NCBI GenBank assembly: GCA_037044905.1
Contig: JBAOKB010000020.1
Coordinates: 372,001 to 436,000 of the forward strand
DNA from: Hortaea werneckii
Lineage: Eukaryota > Ascomycota > Dothideomycetes > Mycosphaerellales > Teratosphaeriaceae
Length of the DNA stretch: 64,000 nt
Reading direction: 5' to 3'
Shown here: positions 1 through 12,583 of the stretch, piece after piece
Layout: every line of letters begins with the position of its first letter
Numbering within the stretch: position 1 is the stretch's first letter
Translations under genes and position numbers: made by a program
Notes under the pieces: generated by a model
What the model saw: the letters and a program-made list of their open reading frames with translations, nothing else
What the model was told of the DNA's origin: nothing
Databases searched by the model: none

Positions 1-328
1 CTTATGTATATACACTCGACCTGTCTCTTCTTGAATCAGAAGGATTTTATGTTTGATTTGTTAGATCACTGTTCCTTTTATTTGATTTCACGGGACATGT
101 TTGGCATAGTCTGTGAAGGTTGTATAATAAACGCTTGACACAGATTGCGAAAAGGTGCATAGAAACAAGGAGAGCGGGAAGAAATCCTGCGGCTGTTGCT
201 GCTGGCGCCTTAGAAGTCCAACAGCGTACGAGGTCAAGACTCAGCTTCATTGCTATGCGGAAAGACAAGTCCCGCTGACGAAGTAATTGGGAATTGGTAT
301 ATGTTATGCTAAAAAAAAAAAAAAAAAT
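1..328. other. left-edge intergenic sequence
   Basis: No supported gene. A 16-nt A run near 311-326 lies just beyond the stop codon of the minus-strand oxidoreductase, so the right part is probably its 3' UTR. The only ORF here is short and resembles no known family. Confidence 0.5.
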
Positions 329-1894
329 CTAATTCCATTCAGGAGACACCCGCTTCACGAACTTCATAAACTTGAAGAAGCCGACGGCATATTCGACATT
401 GCCATACGGATCCTTGACCCGTTCCGGCCAGGCGATGCCCGCACCATACGTCCCCGGTAACTTAGCCACGTCCCCAAACGAACCCCCTGCGGATTCCTTG
501 GCGTAGTTGAACTGGCCCGTCTCGTGATCGTAGTACGCCTCGATGTTCTTCCCGTCCTTGGTCGTCAAGGCGGGGATGGGATCGCGGGTATAGCCTATAG
601 CCTGAACGACGAAGTTGGAGCCCGGGAGGTGCTGCTCGAAGACTTCCCGCTCCTTGCCCTTGTCGTAGGAGATGGCTTCGACGTACTGGCTGACAGGGCT
701 CTGCGGGAAGACGTCCGGTTCTAGGTTCTCCTTGGCCCAGACGGCGGCTTCGCCTTTGAGGCCCGTGTTGTCGCGCAGGATCCAGCCGTCCATGTATTCG
801 GCGTAGCGGAGGGCGTGGCGCGTGAACCATTTGATCTTCAGGTCGGGTTTGCTGGATGCGGCTAGCTGGTATAAGTGCCTCAGGACGAGGATGGCTGAGT
901 GTGAGGCCCCGATGACTGATACTGTCGTCGGGCCTAAAGGCGATAGTTTCTGTGATAGCTTTGTAGGTGATAGCGCGGTGTCCAAGTCGAGCGCTGGTAG
1001 TCCAGATACTTTGCCTGGAAGTGAAGTCTCAGTTGGTGAGGCACCTGTGCACAAGATAAGGCGCTGTGTCTCAGCGTTTACGACGTCCGATCCGGATTTT
1101 TGAGGCGAATCGATTCGAACATTCCACTTCCCCGTGCTTTCGTCTAGCTCGCCTTGTGCGACCTTACCCTGTTGCGCGAAAACGCCTGGTGTTTTCTTCA
1201 GGCCTTCGGTGAGCACAAGGATCATGTCGGCAGCATGGCTTAATCGACAACCTTTCCCCTGATCGAGTGAACGCAGATCCTGTAGCTTGTCCGACTGTCC
1301 ACCGACAAGCTCCCCATCACTTTCGGAGGGCTCATCCCAGCGAGAGCGGGACGGCGTACCACTAACGATCTTCCGGAAAGGTGTCAAGGCAGTCGCAAAG
1401 TCTACAAACAGGCCGACTTTGGTGTTGGAGGGGACCTCCCGATACTTTCGGTTGACACGGCCCCCATCGAAACCATCGTCAACCCAAAGAATCGGCTCTA
1501 CTTTGCGCTCGAGCAAGTTTCCAACGCAGGTGACACCAGCCGGTCCGGCTCCCACAACGACAGCCGCATACTCAGAGGGCACTTCATGGGGAGTTGATCT
1601 TCCGCCTGACATTGTACTGGCTTTCCGTAGTACAACAAAGGATCTTGCAGGCGTCATTGGAAGTGTATTGGGAGCATTCGTGCAAGACCGCAAAGGCGAA
1701 TTTATGGGAGCTCGTCTCCGCCCTGTAGCTGAGGTGATTGCTCTACTGTACATCCTCTCCGGCGACCTGGACATGGTCGCCGACGTGAACGCCTGCATGC
1801 TCCCATGCTGCAGGCCACATGCAGAGGACGCATGACTGGCCGCTGCAGGCGCTGCAATAGCGCGCCGAGCAGCGACAGACGGTATCGGTGGCAT
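329..1894 (-). CDS. FAD/NAD(P)-binding pyridine nucleotide-disulfide oxidoreductase-like protein
   Basis: Predicted flavin-dependent oxidoreductase of a fungal family whose substrate I cannot name. An uninterrupted 521-codon frame contains the dinucleotide-binding motif GAGPAG at residues 115-120, preceded by a hydrophobic beta strand. A second Rossmann-like segment (VSVIGASHSAIL) lies in the middle, and a late AIGYTRDP block resembles the second FAD-contact region of such enzymes. The first 94 residues are rich in Ala, Ser and Arg and look unlike the rest. The Met at residue 95 (position 1612) sits about 20 residues before the first Rossmann motif, which is typical spacing, so the real protein may be 427 aa. 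If the longer form is made, the basic, acid-poor N-terminus could be a mitochondrial presequence. No intron is needed. The family is well supported; the start and the reaction are not. Confidence 0.8.
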   Translation of the reverse strand: MPPIPSVAARRAIAAPAAASHASSACGLQHGSMQAFTSATMSRSPERMYSRAITSATGRRRAPINSPLRSCTNAPNTLPMTPARSFVVLRKASTMSGGRSTPHEVPSEYAAVVVGAGPAGVTCVGNLLERKVEPILWVDDGFDGGRVNRKYREVPSNTKVGLFVDFATALTPFRKIVSGTPSRSRWDEPSESDGELVGGQSDKLQDLRSLDQGKGCRLSHAADMILVLTEGLKKTPGVFAQQGKVAQGELDESTGKWNVRIDSPQKSGSDVVNAETQRLILCTGASPTETSLPGKVSGLPALDLDTALSPTKLSQKLSPLGPTTVSVIGASHSAILVLRHLYQLAASSKPDLKIKWFTRHALRYAEYMDGWILRDNTGLKGEAAVWAKENLEPDVFPQSPVSQYVEAISYDKGKEREVFEQHLPGSNFVVQAIGYTRDPIPALTTKDGKNIEAYYDHETGQFNYAKESAGGSFGDVAKLPGTYGAGIAWPERVKDPYGNVEYAVGFFKFMKFVKRVSPEWN

Positions 1895-2535
1895 GTGGTG
1901 AAGGTGCTGTTGGAATAAAATTATTGTGAGAGTGTCTGAAGTCTGCGAACTATGCTAGAGGTATGTATGCTGATGACGCTAAAGAAACGACGTTTCGACG
2001 ATAACTTTATCGCCGGGATAAGGTCTCAAGGGTCAACTAAATCTGCCCAATTTGGTTATTCGGCGGTCCCCGCATGGCTTGGCATTGGCGGAAGTGATCA
2101 ATGCGGCCGGGCTATTTCTAGAAATTTTGTTTATCTGTATTAGCTAAGACGCTTAGTCCAAATCACGCCTTCGCACGTCTTCTAGGCTGTGAAGTCCCAT
2201 ACCATAAGTCTTTCGGACGAGTACCGGCTTTCAAACAGTAGAAGTCCCTACGAGCCATAAGAATGTCAGTATGCCTTGCGCATCAACACTAACGAGCAGA
2301 TCGCTTTCAAAGGGTTTATTGGGAATGATCTGCGGGATTCGAGAAGATGCGATCCAGGCGTGTGGAAGCAAACCACATCGCTATTTGGGGCTGGCATGAG
2401 CCTGAGAGCTGCAGGAAACAAGATTCCGATTTTAGCGAATGGACAAGCCCGTCGCATGAGCTTAAGAAGAATGGTTTGAACAATCTGTTACAAGTAGCGA
2501 CGTTTCCCCTTCCAAGCGTACCATCAGCAACAACC
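1895..2535. other. intergenic spacer
   Basis: Spacer between two minus-strand genes. It should hold the promoter of the oxidoreductase and the 3' UTR of the F-box gene. The short ORFs here have no recognisable domain and look like chance frames. Confidence 0.5.
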
Positions 2536-5288
2536 TCAAAACCATCTCCTACTATCCAGCTTGCTCCTTCGTCTCCCCGCTTCATGCTCCTCTCGTGGTC
2601 CTTGATGACTGAGACAGACATCACTGCCCTGACCATCTTTTCCAATGCGAAGGTCGACATCGAAAATGCCACCCCAATCCCCAATGCAGAAACTGGCCCT
2701 GACATGCACCCCACCCCTCTTACTCTTCGCCTGCTCACTGAGGTACGGCCCAATAAAGCTCGTAATGCGGCGCGCTAAGGCATCGGGAGCATACTTGGTT
2801 AGCAGCTCCTTCTCCCAGCCTTGAGGCTCCTCGTCCGTCACGCGGACTAGCGCGGTCGAAGACGGGGAGCGGGATTGCAGCCAGTATGATATGATCTCTG
2901 CGTCTCGGGGTGCTCCTTCGAATACAGTCGACAGCCACATGCTGAAGACAAAAGACTCCAACATGTGGAAATGTTTCAGCGCAGAGAGCATAGGCGTTGT
3001 CACTGGTGTCGGCGTTAGCAGTACTGGACTGCCTTTGTAGCCACAGAACTTGAGCTCAGTCACCGTATCCGCATGCAGGGAGGCGATCGTATGGATCATT
3101 GGCGGTCCTGGAGGCCACTCGTAGCTCGCCACAAACTGGAAATCTGAAGGCGGGGGTTCCGGACGAGAAGTGCCATGCTTCCAGATGGCATCCTTATGCT
3201 CGCCTTCTAGCGCCTCCAGCTCATCTTGGCTAAGCTGCTCAGCTAGATCCCGTCCCTCATGGCCCCAAGTGTTTCCAAGCGGCGAGCAAATCCCGATCAG
3301 GACTATTTTCCGAAGCGGACAGGCGTGTAGTGCTCGGAGAGTCTCTCGCCGCTCATCACGGGGCATACCGCCCTCCACCTTGATGCTCTCTAGCTTCTTC
3401 ATCTTGGCGGCAAAGTACTCGATAAAACGTCTTCTCCTCTCCCTGGCCCCTGCATGCGGACTGCGATGACTTTCCGTCTGGAGATCGCACACACCACTGT
3501 ACAGTGTGTCGACCCGCAGATCTACAAGTGACCTTGAGAGGTTTTCGATGGTAGCATCAACTCGGCCGACTATGTCAGAAGGCAGCGCGCTCTCGGAAAA
3601 GAAATGATCCATCGGCCATGCAAGACACTGTAGGCTCTGATGGGACTCGATGAAGCTCAAACATAAGGTATCCAGCTTTTCTAACTGATCTTGGCGTAAG
3701 GTGAATGCATCATCAGGTTGCCCTGGCAAGGAGTCTCGTTGGTTGAGGTACGACCGGTCGAACAGGTACATTCCATGCGGCAACTGCGTCTCGAACACAA
3801 CAGCGTTACGGAATTGGAAAGCCCTCAGATGAGGGAAGCGTAGACTGAAGAGGTCAATGAAGAGGTCCACCCATCTCTGCTGGCCTATTGGGTCTCTTGA
3901 GTAGCCGAGATTCGATGGCATAGTGAAAATCCAGTCGATGGTCAACGAGGTGATGGTTTGGCTTGCATTAGCAAGCATGTGGAGCGCAGCTTGGGATGAC
4001 GGTATCTTCTCGCGCTGGGCCCTCTTCCATTGTCTAATGGACGTCAGTCATTTGCAACATTAACATCATACACATCACTTACTGCGCTGCAGAAAGGGCC
4101 TCAAGCTCGAGAGGGTCTAGCCACGTCCCTCGATGCGCCAACTCGGCTCGCTTCAGGTGGCTGGGAACATGACGCTCATTGACCAGGCTCAACTCTTTCG
4201 CGGTCATCTCCCCTTCGATTTTTGAATAGATCTCGTCGTCCCAGGTGTTGGCAAACCGGAACATTCTCTGGAGAGGGGACGTTTCGTCATGGTAGACGCC
4301 CTCCTCTATCAGAGAGGGATTCTCTTCCGCAACCGACCAATTCCAATGTTCCTCGCCTACTAGCTGTTCCCTGCGCAGGTCGTGAGCTGTCGTGATATAC
4401 TGCCCTCCCATGCCATCCTGCATTTCCCAAAGAATATTAGAGCGAGCATGCACGCTGTGATATAGCGGCATGGCACCCGCCAACGGCTCGCCAGGTCTGA
4501 GAGGCAGACGTCTAAATCGGACACTTTCGAGCCCCGTAAAGTCGAGTTCTAGAGGCAGTCTGTAAGGATGCTCGTGCAGATGGGCATTGAGGCCGACTGA
4601 TACACGACAGCATTCAAGCCATAATTTCCGAATGGGCGAGGTCTTTGATCGGGACTTGTCAAAGAAGCATCGCAGCAGAGCATCGTTGAGAGTAGGATGC
4701 CCGAAAATGATTCTCAGTGTGTTGACTTTGGTCATATGTCGCACTGCCAGCTGTGCAAGCCATATCGTCCGTGGGTCGATCGATAGCGTCTGCGAGCTGA
4801 AGGTGCTCCGTGGCAGTTCGTTGAAAATTGCCGGTGGCGGCAGGTGGCAACGGTGCGTGACAATTTGCACATGAGAGGCAAGGTCGGGCCTCCTACAAGG
4901 TTGTCAGCGAAATCAAGAACAGTGCCTACAGACAAAGAGCAATTGGAATGAGGGTTAGGGTTGACCAGGGTTGGGGTTAGAATAATGCGCAACTGTCCCC
5001 ATCCTCTCCTTCGGCCGTCACGATACATCATCGCAGGTCAACTTACGTAGCAAGAAGTAAGAGCTTCCGAATGAGGGGAGTATCATCATGCTCGTCCTTA
5101 AGCGTACTGCCTGCCTTCTCTGCCCGACAATCCATAAGCGTGACCTCACGCCACAACAGCGGTGCCGCCTTCTCGTAACACCATCGTGAAGCCAAGTTGA
5201 ACCTCCTCAGATGCGAGTCTTCGAGTCTGTCCAAAATATCTTGGAGGAGCTCCTCGGGGAGCTGGTGCAACAACATAAGGTCGGGCAT
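2536..5288 (-). CDS. F-box domain protein
   Basis: F-box proteins recruit substrates to SCF (Skp1-cullin) ubiquitin ligases. I join three exons: 5288-5047, 4892-4083 and 4033-2536, giving 849 aa. Both introns (154 and 49 nt) have GTAAGT donors. Intron 1 has a CTGAC branch-like site before TTGTAG, and intron 2 ends ATTAG. Frame is kept through both joins. The first about 50 residues form the F-box: a LPEELLQDIL core, then a helix ending SRWCYEKAAPLLW. The remaining about 800 residues have Leu-rich segments as expected of fungal F-box substrate-recognition regions, but no clear repeat register. The C-terminus after about residue 800 becomes basic and could be altered by a missed intron. The substrate is unknown. 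The F-box call is good; the extreme C-terminus is less sure. Confidence 0.8.
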
Positions 5289-6172
5289 GATTGTTGGGGT
5301 TGTGACTGCCTAGTCGCTTACCGCTGGCTGACGGGCGTCGACCGACGTGAACCGTTTCTCAGACGTTGAGGGACCAAAGTCAACTGGCAAATGGGATCAA
5401 ATGTCGTGGGCGATGATACCAAGATGTCTGCAAAAATAAGATATGTGTTGATGGTATTCCCTTCCTTCGAAAGTGGTGATTAAACCCGAGCTACGTGGCG
5501 TAAGGTGGCTTGTGCGGGTGGCGAAGAAGATCATCACACACCGATGGCGAGCCCTACAACAGTGAAAGTGGACTTTGTTCTTATCGGAACCAAACATGGC
5601 GGCTCGATGAGGAACAACAAGCAAGAGCAATCTGCAAAATTGCCAACAAACAAGGGAGTCACGATTGAAAGACGTAAAATTGTCATTGATGAAGGTGTTG
5701 TACACCGCCTCGCCCCAATCAGACAACAACTACTACCCTACTTCGCATCCCAGTGATGATATATACTATACAGAACCCTCCACTCCATCTCTGATCCCCT
5801 CCCCTCCCCAAAATGCTTAATAGCTAGCTGCGCTCCCTTCTTCAACGAAGCTGCAGGGTATATAATTAAATGAAAAAGCGCAAGCGCATCAACCCCCTTA
5901 CGGAGTGGAAAAAACAAAAAAAGGAAGAAAGAAAAAAAGAAAACGCCCCTTCCCTTCACCCCCAATCCAAACCGTGTCAACGTATGCCCGGAAATAAAAG
6001 TCGTGTACAGTGGTACATCTTAGTCCGTCACATTCTCGCGCGTCGTGCCTATTAAAGATGACCTGCCGATGGCTTGGGGAGGTTTGTGGCGAAACAGAAG
6101 TCGTGCATGGAAACGCCGCGAAATGCCTTACTTCTGACCTTGCCATACGTACAGCATGAACGCGGTGGTGCG
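5289..6172. other. intergenic spacer
   Basis: No gene supported. It holds the F-box gene promoter on the left and the probable 3' UTR of the Kelch gene on the right, including an A/G-rich stretch at about 5909-5945. Short ORFs on both strands show no family features. Confidence 0.5.
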
Positions 6173-9100
6173 TTAGATCATGCCGCCGGGCGTCCTGACG
6201 GCCTCACCCTGCTTCTGGCCGGCGGCCGGCGCAGTCTGGCTCGTCTTGCGGTCTTCCGATTCGCCGTCCCCTTTGATCGTCCCACCAGAGGAGGTCGGGC
6301 GGCTGGTATCATCATCCTCCATTTCGAGACCCCGTCGCCATTCGGCCAAGCCACCTGCACCGCCCCCGTTGCCTGGTGCGGTAGAGCCTGCAGTATGACC
6401 ACGGTCGCCAAAGTCGAACTTGTCAGAGAGACGATAGTTCTTGTTCGTCGTCTCCCAATGCGTGCGCAAGGCGTCGAGCTCTGTGGCCAGGGAGTCGAGG
6501 GCCATAGAATTACGGCCGTCGTCACCGCCGGCGACGGAGTTTGTCACGTCGCTGTAAGTGCTCTCGGCGCCTTCGGAGAGGTTGCGGCTGTGGCCTATCT
6601 GAGGCGTAGCCTGAGATGACGCTGCGCTCAGGTTCCTCTGGTGGCCTGCGCCGGCTCCGATACCGTTGGGACCCACGTTGCCACCCTCAGCCATGCGAGA
6701 CTGGCGGCGATAGTTGTCCACGGAATGCTCGACCTGGTCGAGTAGAAGCTGGACCTTGTTCTCTGCATCCCTGGCACGCTCCTCCAGCAGGGAATTCTCC
6801 TTCTGGAGCTTTTCGATATCCCCGCGGGTCTGAGTGTGGGTCGCCTGCAAGGTTGACAGGTCCGCTCGACTGGTGGCATGGCTACTCCGTGCCTGTTCAA
6901 GCTCAGTTTGAGCGGTCGATAGCTGCGCCTGCATCTCGTTGATTCGGCCTTCCAGCGTAGAGACATTGCTCTTCAATTCGTCCTGGGCATCTGAAACCTC
7001 CTTCTTCAATTTCTCACGCTCTTGCTCCCACTCCACGTCCCGACCAGTCGGTGTGCCGTCACGGGAGCCGACCTTCTCAACCTTCTTCTTCAGATCCCCA
7101 TTCTCATTCTTCACGCGTTGCAGCTCCTGCTTCATCTTCGACAGCATCTTCTCGGTGCCGCGCAGATACTTCACAGCAGCTTGATGGTCGTTGTCAAGGG
7201 CCGTGAGCTTCTCCTCATACTCTCTCTTCATCTTTTCGTCCCGCTCACTGACCTCTTCGAACTGTGACTTCATCTCATCATGGCTCTTAAGGCTTGCCTC
7301 CAGCTGCTGCTCCAGCTCCTTCACGCGATGCAAGTCTGGTGCCGAAAAGCGGTTCGAGAGGCTGTTTGGCGAATCCATTGCCCGGCTCTTCCGGACCTCT
7401 GCGGCGTTGATGCCACGTTCGGCCAGGATGTCCTTGAGGGAAGCATGCTGCACGGCAAGTGCGTTCGTTTCCAGCATCTGACTCTGGTATTTCTGCTCGG
7501 CTTGCATACGCTCTTCCTTCGCGGTCTGGTGCTCCTTGAGCGCCTGCTGAAGCTGCTTCCGAATACCAAGACCCTCTCGACTTGCTTGCTCCTGATACGC
7601 CTCAAGGCCGGCAATGCGTTCTTCAGCACGTCGAAGCTTCTCAGAAGCAGCATCTGCGGCCGCCTGATTTTGTCTAACCATCAGATGCGCCGACTCAAGT
7701 TGCTGCTGCAGTGCACCGACACGTTCGTCGGCCGCCGAAGTTGTGCTGAGATTGCGTTCATTGATCTTGCCCAAGCCTGCAAGCACAGCTTCGCGATGTG
7801 TCCTTGCCTCCTCCCGATGCTTTCCGGCCATCTCCTCCGCCTCTCTGAGCTTGCTACTGGCGCCTTCGAGCTCGGCACCACGGCTCTCATGCTCAGTTCG
7901 AAGCTGCCTAAGCTGTTGCTCAAGCTCTCCACGCTCACCCTTCTCCTTCTCCAGAGTTCTCTCGAGCGTCTCGGCTCTCTCCGTACTAGACTGCACGGCC
8001 TCGCGCAGTCGCTCGAGGATACCAGTATGACCCTTGGCCTCCTCAAGCGCGGTCTCGAGCCGACTAGAGAGTTCTTGCTTGTCCATGGACAGCATCTGAT
8101 GCTGTGCACTGACCTCAGAATGGGAGGCAGAGACCTCTCGCGCCTGCGTCTGTGCATCGTGTAACTCGGATCGGAGCGTTTCGATTTCAGAACTGTGCTG
8201 CTGTCGGTATTGATCAAGCTCCGTCGCGCGCTTCTCTGCAGCCTGCGCGGTATCCTCAGCCAGCGCCCTGCCTTTCCTTTCGTCTTCGATCTCCTGCATG
8301 AGCCCTTCGACCTTACGCGATAACTCGCTCTGTGCCGCAAGACTTGCCGCAAGCTTCTTGCTGATAGTTCCCTCTCTCTCGGTGTCCGGTGTGCCGCGCG
8401 CAGATGATCCATCTCCACTGGGTTGGCCGGCGAGTCGAGCTTTGGCAAACACAGCCTCTTGTACCGCAGTGTCCCTTTGCTTCTCCATCTCACCAATCTT
8501 CTCTGCGGCATTCTTGGCCTGCTCCTCAATCGTGTTCTGCACGCGGCTGAGCTCAGAGCGCATTCTGAGGAGCGCCTCGATCAAGGGCCTATCGTCATCT
8601 GCAAACACCTCAGCTGCCCTCTCATCAAGCACTGGTGAGTCTGCTGACGACCGTGAGGCGTATCCAGACTTCTTGGCCAGTGCCAGCTCCGACGCCAGCC
8701 AAGCATTCTTAGACTTTAATCCGTCAAGCTCCTTCTGAATATCGTCATGCTGAGCCTGACTGAGCGATGGACTGCTGCCAATGCCCGAATCTTGAGGTTG
8801 GTCACCCTCTTCAGCCTGCAATTGTCTGACCTTTGGCAGCTGCTCAGGCTGTTGCTGGTCGATGCTTTGTCTTGGCGTCTCGTTGTCCAGCCTGTTTATC
8901 ATATCGCTGCCTCCGGCCCTTGAATCTGAGCCGCCTATCGATCCAAATCTCCAATGCATCTGTTGTGATTGACTCCTGCTTGAGCTTCGTCCGAGCTGAC
9001 CTTCAGCGCTTTGATCTTGGGAAGGCTGATAGGTTTCGACTTTCCGATAAGGCCCACTTGCCCCGTTGCTTCCCTGACGGTTCTGCGAGGAACCTTCTTC

Positions 9101-11282
9101 ACCATGACCCTCACTGTTGTCGAAGTACAAAGGGTTCGCGTGCTCCTCACCGCTAGGTGCAAACTTGGGGCTCGTTGGCATTCGCGCCTCCACAGGACCG
9201 GGACTGGCTCGAGCTCCTGGAGAGTTTATGTCTAAGCTTTCGAAACGTCTGGCACGCTCAGACACCTCGTTTGCCGGGCTCAGGGCTCTTTCCGGTGGTC
9301 GAGTAGGCTGGCGCGATGTCGCCACGCCGTTCACTCTTGGACCTGATTGCGGAGCCTGCCCAGGAGCAGCGGGAGGTGGCCCTTGAGGAGCAGGGCTAGG
9401 AGCTTGACCGGGGCCCGCTATCCTGGGCAATCTGCTACCGGATTCTGCTCGCATTCTCCCCTCACCTGAGCCTACCCGTTGTCTCTCCATTAATTCAGCC
9501 GGCCCGCCACCTTGCGCTGATCCCTGACGACTTCCTGCTTGTGAACCAATGCCACCACCAGGACCCATGAGGACGGGCTGTCCCGCCATTTTCTCTCCAG
9601 AAGGCCTTCGTGTGCCTTGGACGCGCTCCGAAGCCGGCGTTTGCGAGGCACTGTCTGGTGGATACCGTATCTTGCTTGTGTCCAGAAAGTAAGCAAGACC
9701 GAGTTCTACTGGATCCCGGGGCGCACTGCTCGGCTCGCCAGCCAAAATGACAATGTTCTTCCCAACAGTCGTCATACTGTGTCCGGATCTTGGCGAAGGG
9801 CTCGGACCCATGTTCTGGAAAGTGTACCATCTCCTACTTGAGATTCGGAACGCCGCGAGATCGCCGAGATCGTCTCCGGATTCGGTGCGGCCGCCAAAGA
9901 TGTACATTACATCGCCCACCAGTGACGCCGCGTGTCCCTCGCGAGGCGATGGAATGTAACCTATGCACTCCAACTGTGTCCAGCTATTTGTTCTTGGGTC
10001 ATATGACCATACATCGTTGAACCAGCTCACACCGTCTGTACCGCCAAAAAGATAGAGTCGGTCATTCCAAGACACCATGGTGTGGTTCGTTCGTGCGGGT
10101 GGAATCTGGCCGTGCGGAGGGCCGCCATCGATCGTATTTTGTATTAAAATTTCCCAGCGATTTGTGCTCTGCTGGAGGGCGTTGAGATCAAACGCTACAA
10201 GGTCGTTGAAAAAGTAGCCCTCTACTTGACCACCAAAGATGTAGATCTTGCTGCCAAGAATATTGAGGGTGTGGCCATACCTACCGGGAGGTCGCGGTCC
10301 AGCTGGTAGGGCTCTTGACCATTGTTTCGTAGCTATCATGTATCGTCAGCAACCGGCATGTCCTCTCTGAATCGAAAACCCAGGAGTCTCCACTTACATG
10401 TGTTTAGCAGATATAGCGTATCGTCCAAGCTGTCACCCTCATCCATCTTGGTATCGCCTCCGAACACGATGAATGCATTCCCAACCAGTAAGCTTGCATG
10501 GCCAACCCTTGGTCCTGGACCTTCACTGGTGGTTGCCACTGGATAACATGTCATACTACCACCGACACCTGCTTCTACCATCCACAGATCGCCTTTCACA
10601 GTACTGCCATTGATCAGCCCGCCCATTAAGTAAATCGACCCATCTTTGCTCGACGTAGCATTCACCGCAGGCCCGTATCGAGGGAAGGGGTTCGTGTGTG
10701 ATACTGTGAAGGTTAGACGTTTCTGCGACCATGGGTAGGGCGAGGCGTCTTGTGGTGTAGACCGTCCCTGTTGCGCCGGCAACCTCTGACCCAATTGCTG
10801 AATATTTGGTTAGCATAGCTGGACATTCGCAAGAAAGCTCGCGTGCGTCGGAACTCCGAACGCGGTGGAGGAGTGTGACTTACCTGGTCCTGGTTTTTAT
10901 CACGCAACGTCTTCTGCTCTGGGCTCAGTGCACCTTGCCGGGCCATGCCCATTCCTGCCCCTCCTGCCATGCCATTCCCCAGATCCCCTGCCAGTCCACC
11001 ATTCTGTCTCATGAATTCGGCCTGTTTGGTCTCCTGTGGCGGTGCGCTCCCACTTCGACTCCCACTCTCAGCGATGCTGCTGAGACTGTTGCTCACGCTG
11101 CCCTTTTGGCCTGGCGTCGGACTTCCAGGCTTTGTGGCTCCGTTTCGCGTGGGAATTTGACTCTGTTGAGATCCAGGTCCGTCGGAGGAGCGTATCTCTC
11201 GGGTGGCAGGGGGCAGAGCAGTGGACGGTGTGCCGGACCCTGAGCCGGAACTTTTCTTCGACGACTTGAAGAGGAAAGACAT
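6173..11282 (-). CDS. teaA: Kelch-repeat/coiled-coil cell-end marker, Tea1/Kel1 type
   Basis: Likely homologue of fission yeast Tea1, Aspergillus TeaA and budding yeast Kel1, which travel on microtubule tips and mark sites of polarised growth. Exons 11282-10884, 10797-10398 and 10332-6173 give 1652 aa. Introns are 86 and 65 nt with GTAAGT donors, and all joins keep frame. Residues 1-133 are a Ser/Gly/Pro-rich leader. From about residue 149 to 485 there is a run of Kelch repeats with paired Gly-Gly and conserved Tyr/Trp (IYLMGG, FIVFGG, IYIFGG, LYLFGG and MYIFGG strands). A Pro/Gln/Ser-rich linker follows. Roughly residues 790-1490 form a very long Glu/Lys/Gln-rich coiled coil, and the tail is Gly/Ser-rich. 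The domain order and length match the family. It is divergent to KOG1. The name teaA is by architecture, not by alignment. Confidence 0.88.
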
Positions 11283-11535
11283 TGTCTATTATTGCCTCAC
11301 GGCGTACCTCGCCTCAGTGCCGCTTCGCGTGAGGTGTGGAGGAGACGCGGGTATGACTTTCGTATGCCTCGCACCAGCGCTTCAGCGGCGCGAAACGGCT
11401 CGCGGGCGGTTTGGAGACGGCTCTTGCAAGGTCGCTCACATCCACCCGGGCGACTTTTGGGTTTCCTGCGCAGGTCTCGTCAAGCTGCCTGGCAGACGCC
11501 CATGCAGCGCTGAGGTCTCGTGACGGAGCGAGCGG

Positions 11536-11562
11536 AGGCGGCGGCGGCGGCGGCGGCGGCGC
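11536..11562. repeat. GGC trinucleotide microsatellite
   Basis: About nine tandem GGC/GCG units in the shared upstream region of the Tea1-like gene and KOG1. It is GC-rich, non-coding in any supported model, and probably part of a 5' leader or promoter. Confidence 0.7.
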
Positions 11563-12562
11563 AGGCAGCGCGGGTGGTGGCTGGACGGAATGGAGGGAGT
11601 TTGGAGGCAGAGATGCGGTGCGTCGAGGTACGGGCACTCTCGCACTGTACGCAGACTGCAGCGTCAAGCAGGGGTAGGGCTGGAATCGAATCTCCCGGCT
11701 TGCCGATGTCAATGCGCCGCCTGCGCAATCTTGAAAGAGCGTGTTGGGCTGGGTGCACTTGCTCAATCCGTGGCACGCGCGACAGGAAACTTTTCTGTGA
11801 GAACGCGACACGAAGACAACTTGACAGCAACGTCCCAAATCCGAGGCGTCTTTCTGGGAGGGAAATGGCAGATAGGAGACGGTCGCGTTGCTGCAGCCCA
11901 AGCGCTCCATGCACCACCTGCACCTCTCACTTGCTCTCACCAGACGAATCTCTCCACACCAAACGTTGGCGACCAATCACGTGTAGCATCACGCCGTCGC
12001 CGCAAGGGCGCTAGAAGGACGGGGGCTCGGGGGGATGTGCAAGCCACACAACTATATCTGTCTACTGTGATGTCCGGATCGGATTTGCAAGTTGCTTTTG
12101 TATATACCAGTCTTCTACGACGGCCAGTGATGCAGTATAGCAGGCCAGCAGACACACGCGAACGGAGGATCATCCACACGCACGCACGCACGTCCGTCCG
12201 CCTTGTGTTGGTGTTCATCACCGTTGCGCGTCGTCGGGGAAAAGGGCTGGTGTTTCACAGGGCAGGACCGGGGGGGAGCCGAAGTGCAGATCCTTGTTAG
12301 AGCTTCCGCCTCAGGCTTCACTTTTGCAGCTACCTAGCTGCAGGTGGAGGCCTTAAAACCCAGCCCTGGAGGGCACCTAAAGCGCGTGCTCGGAGATTTC
12401 CAGGATTCAGCTCGCAAGTAATGCCAATCATCATACACAAACCATTTTCAGGTGAATGTTCGTTGTGGGTAGAGATTTTGGTTTCTAGGGACTGTGCACC
12501 CCAAAACTTCGTGCTCAATTTGAAGCAGCAGATTTCATACATGTTACATACTACCTAGGTAT

Positions 12563-12583
12563 GTACATACTAGTAGTATGTAC
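12563..12583. repeat. 9-bp inverted repeat with 3-nt loop
   Basis: Two 9-bp arms (gtacatact and agtatgtac) flank an AGT spacer. Further TAC/GTA-rich palindromic pieces (acctaggt; gtacatggtac-like) lie within 60 bp on both sides. It lies about 360 bp upstream of the KOG1 start codon. A role as a protein-binding site is possible but unproven. Confidence 0.5.

Noticed and set aside
1287..1835. 182-codon plus-strand ORF over the oxidoreductase
   Set aside because: Antisense shadow of the conserved FAD-binding frame.
7280..8164. 294-codon plus-strand ORF, Leu-rich, and several other long antisense ORFs across 6.2-9.4 kb
   Set aside because: They are antisense shadows of the coiled-coil region of the Kelch protein, where Glu/Lys/Gln-rich codons read as Leu/Phe/Ser on the other strand.
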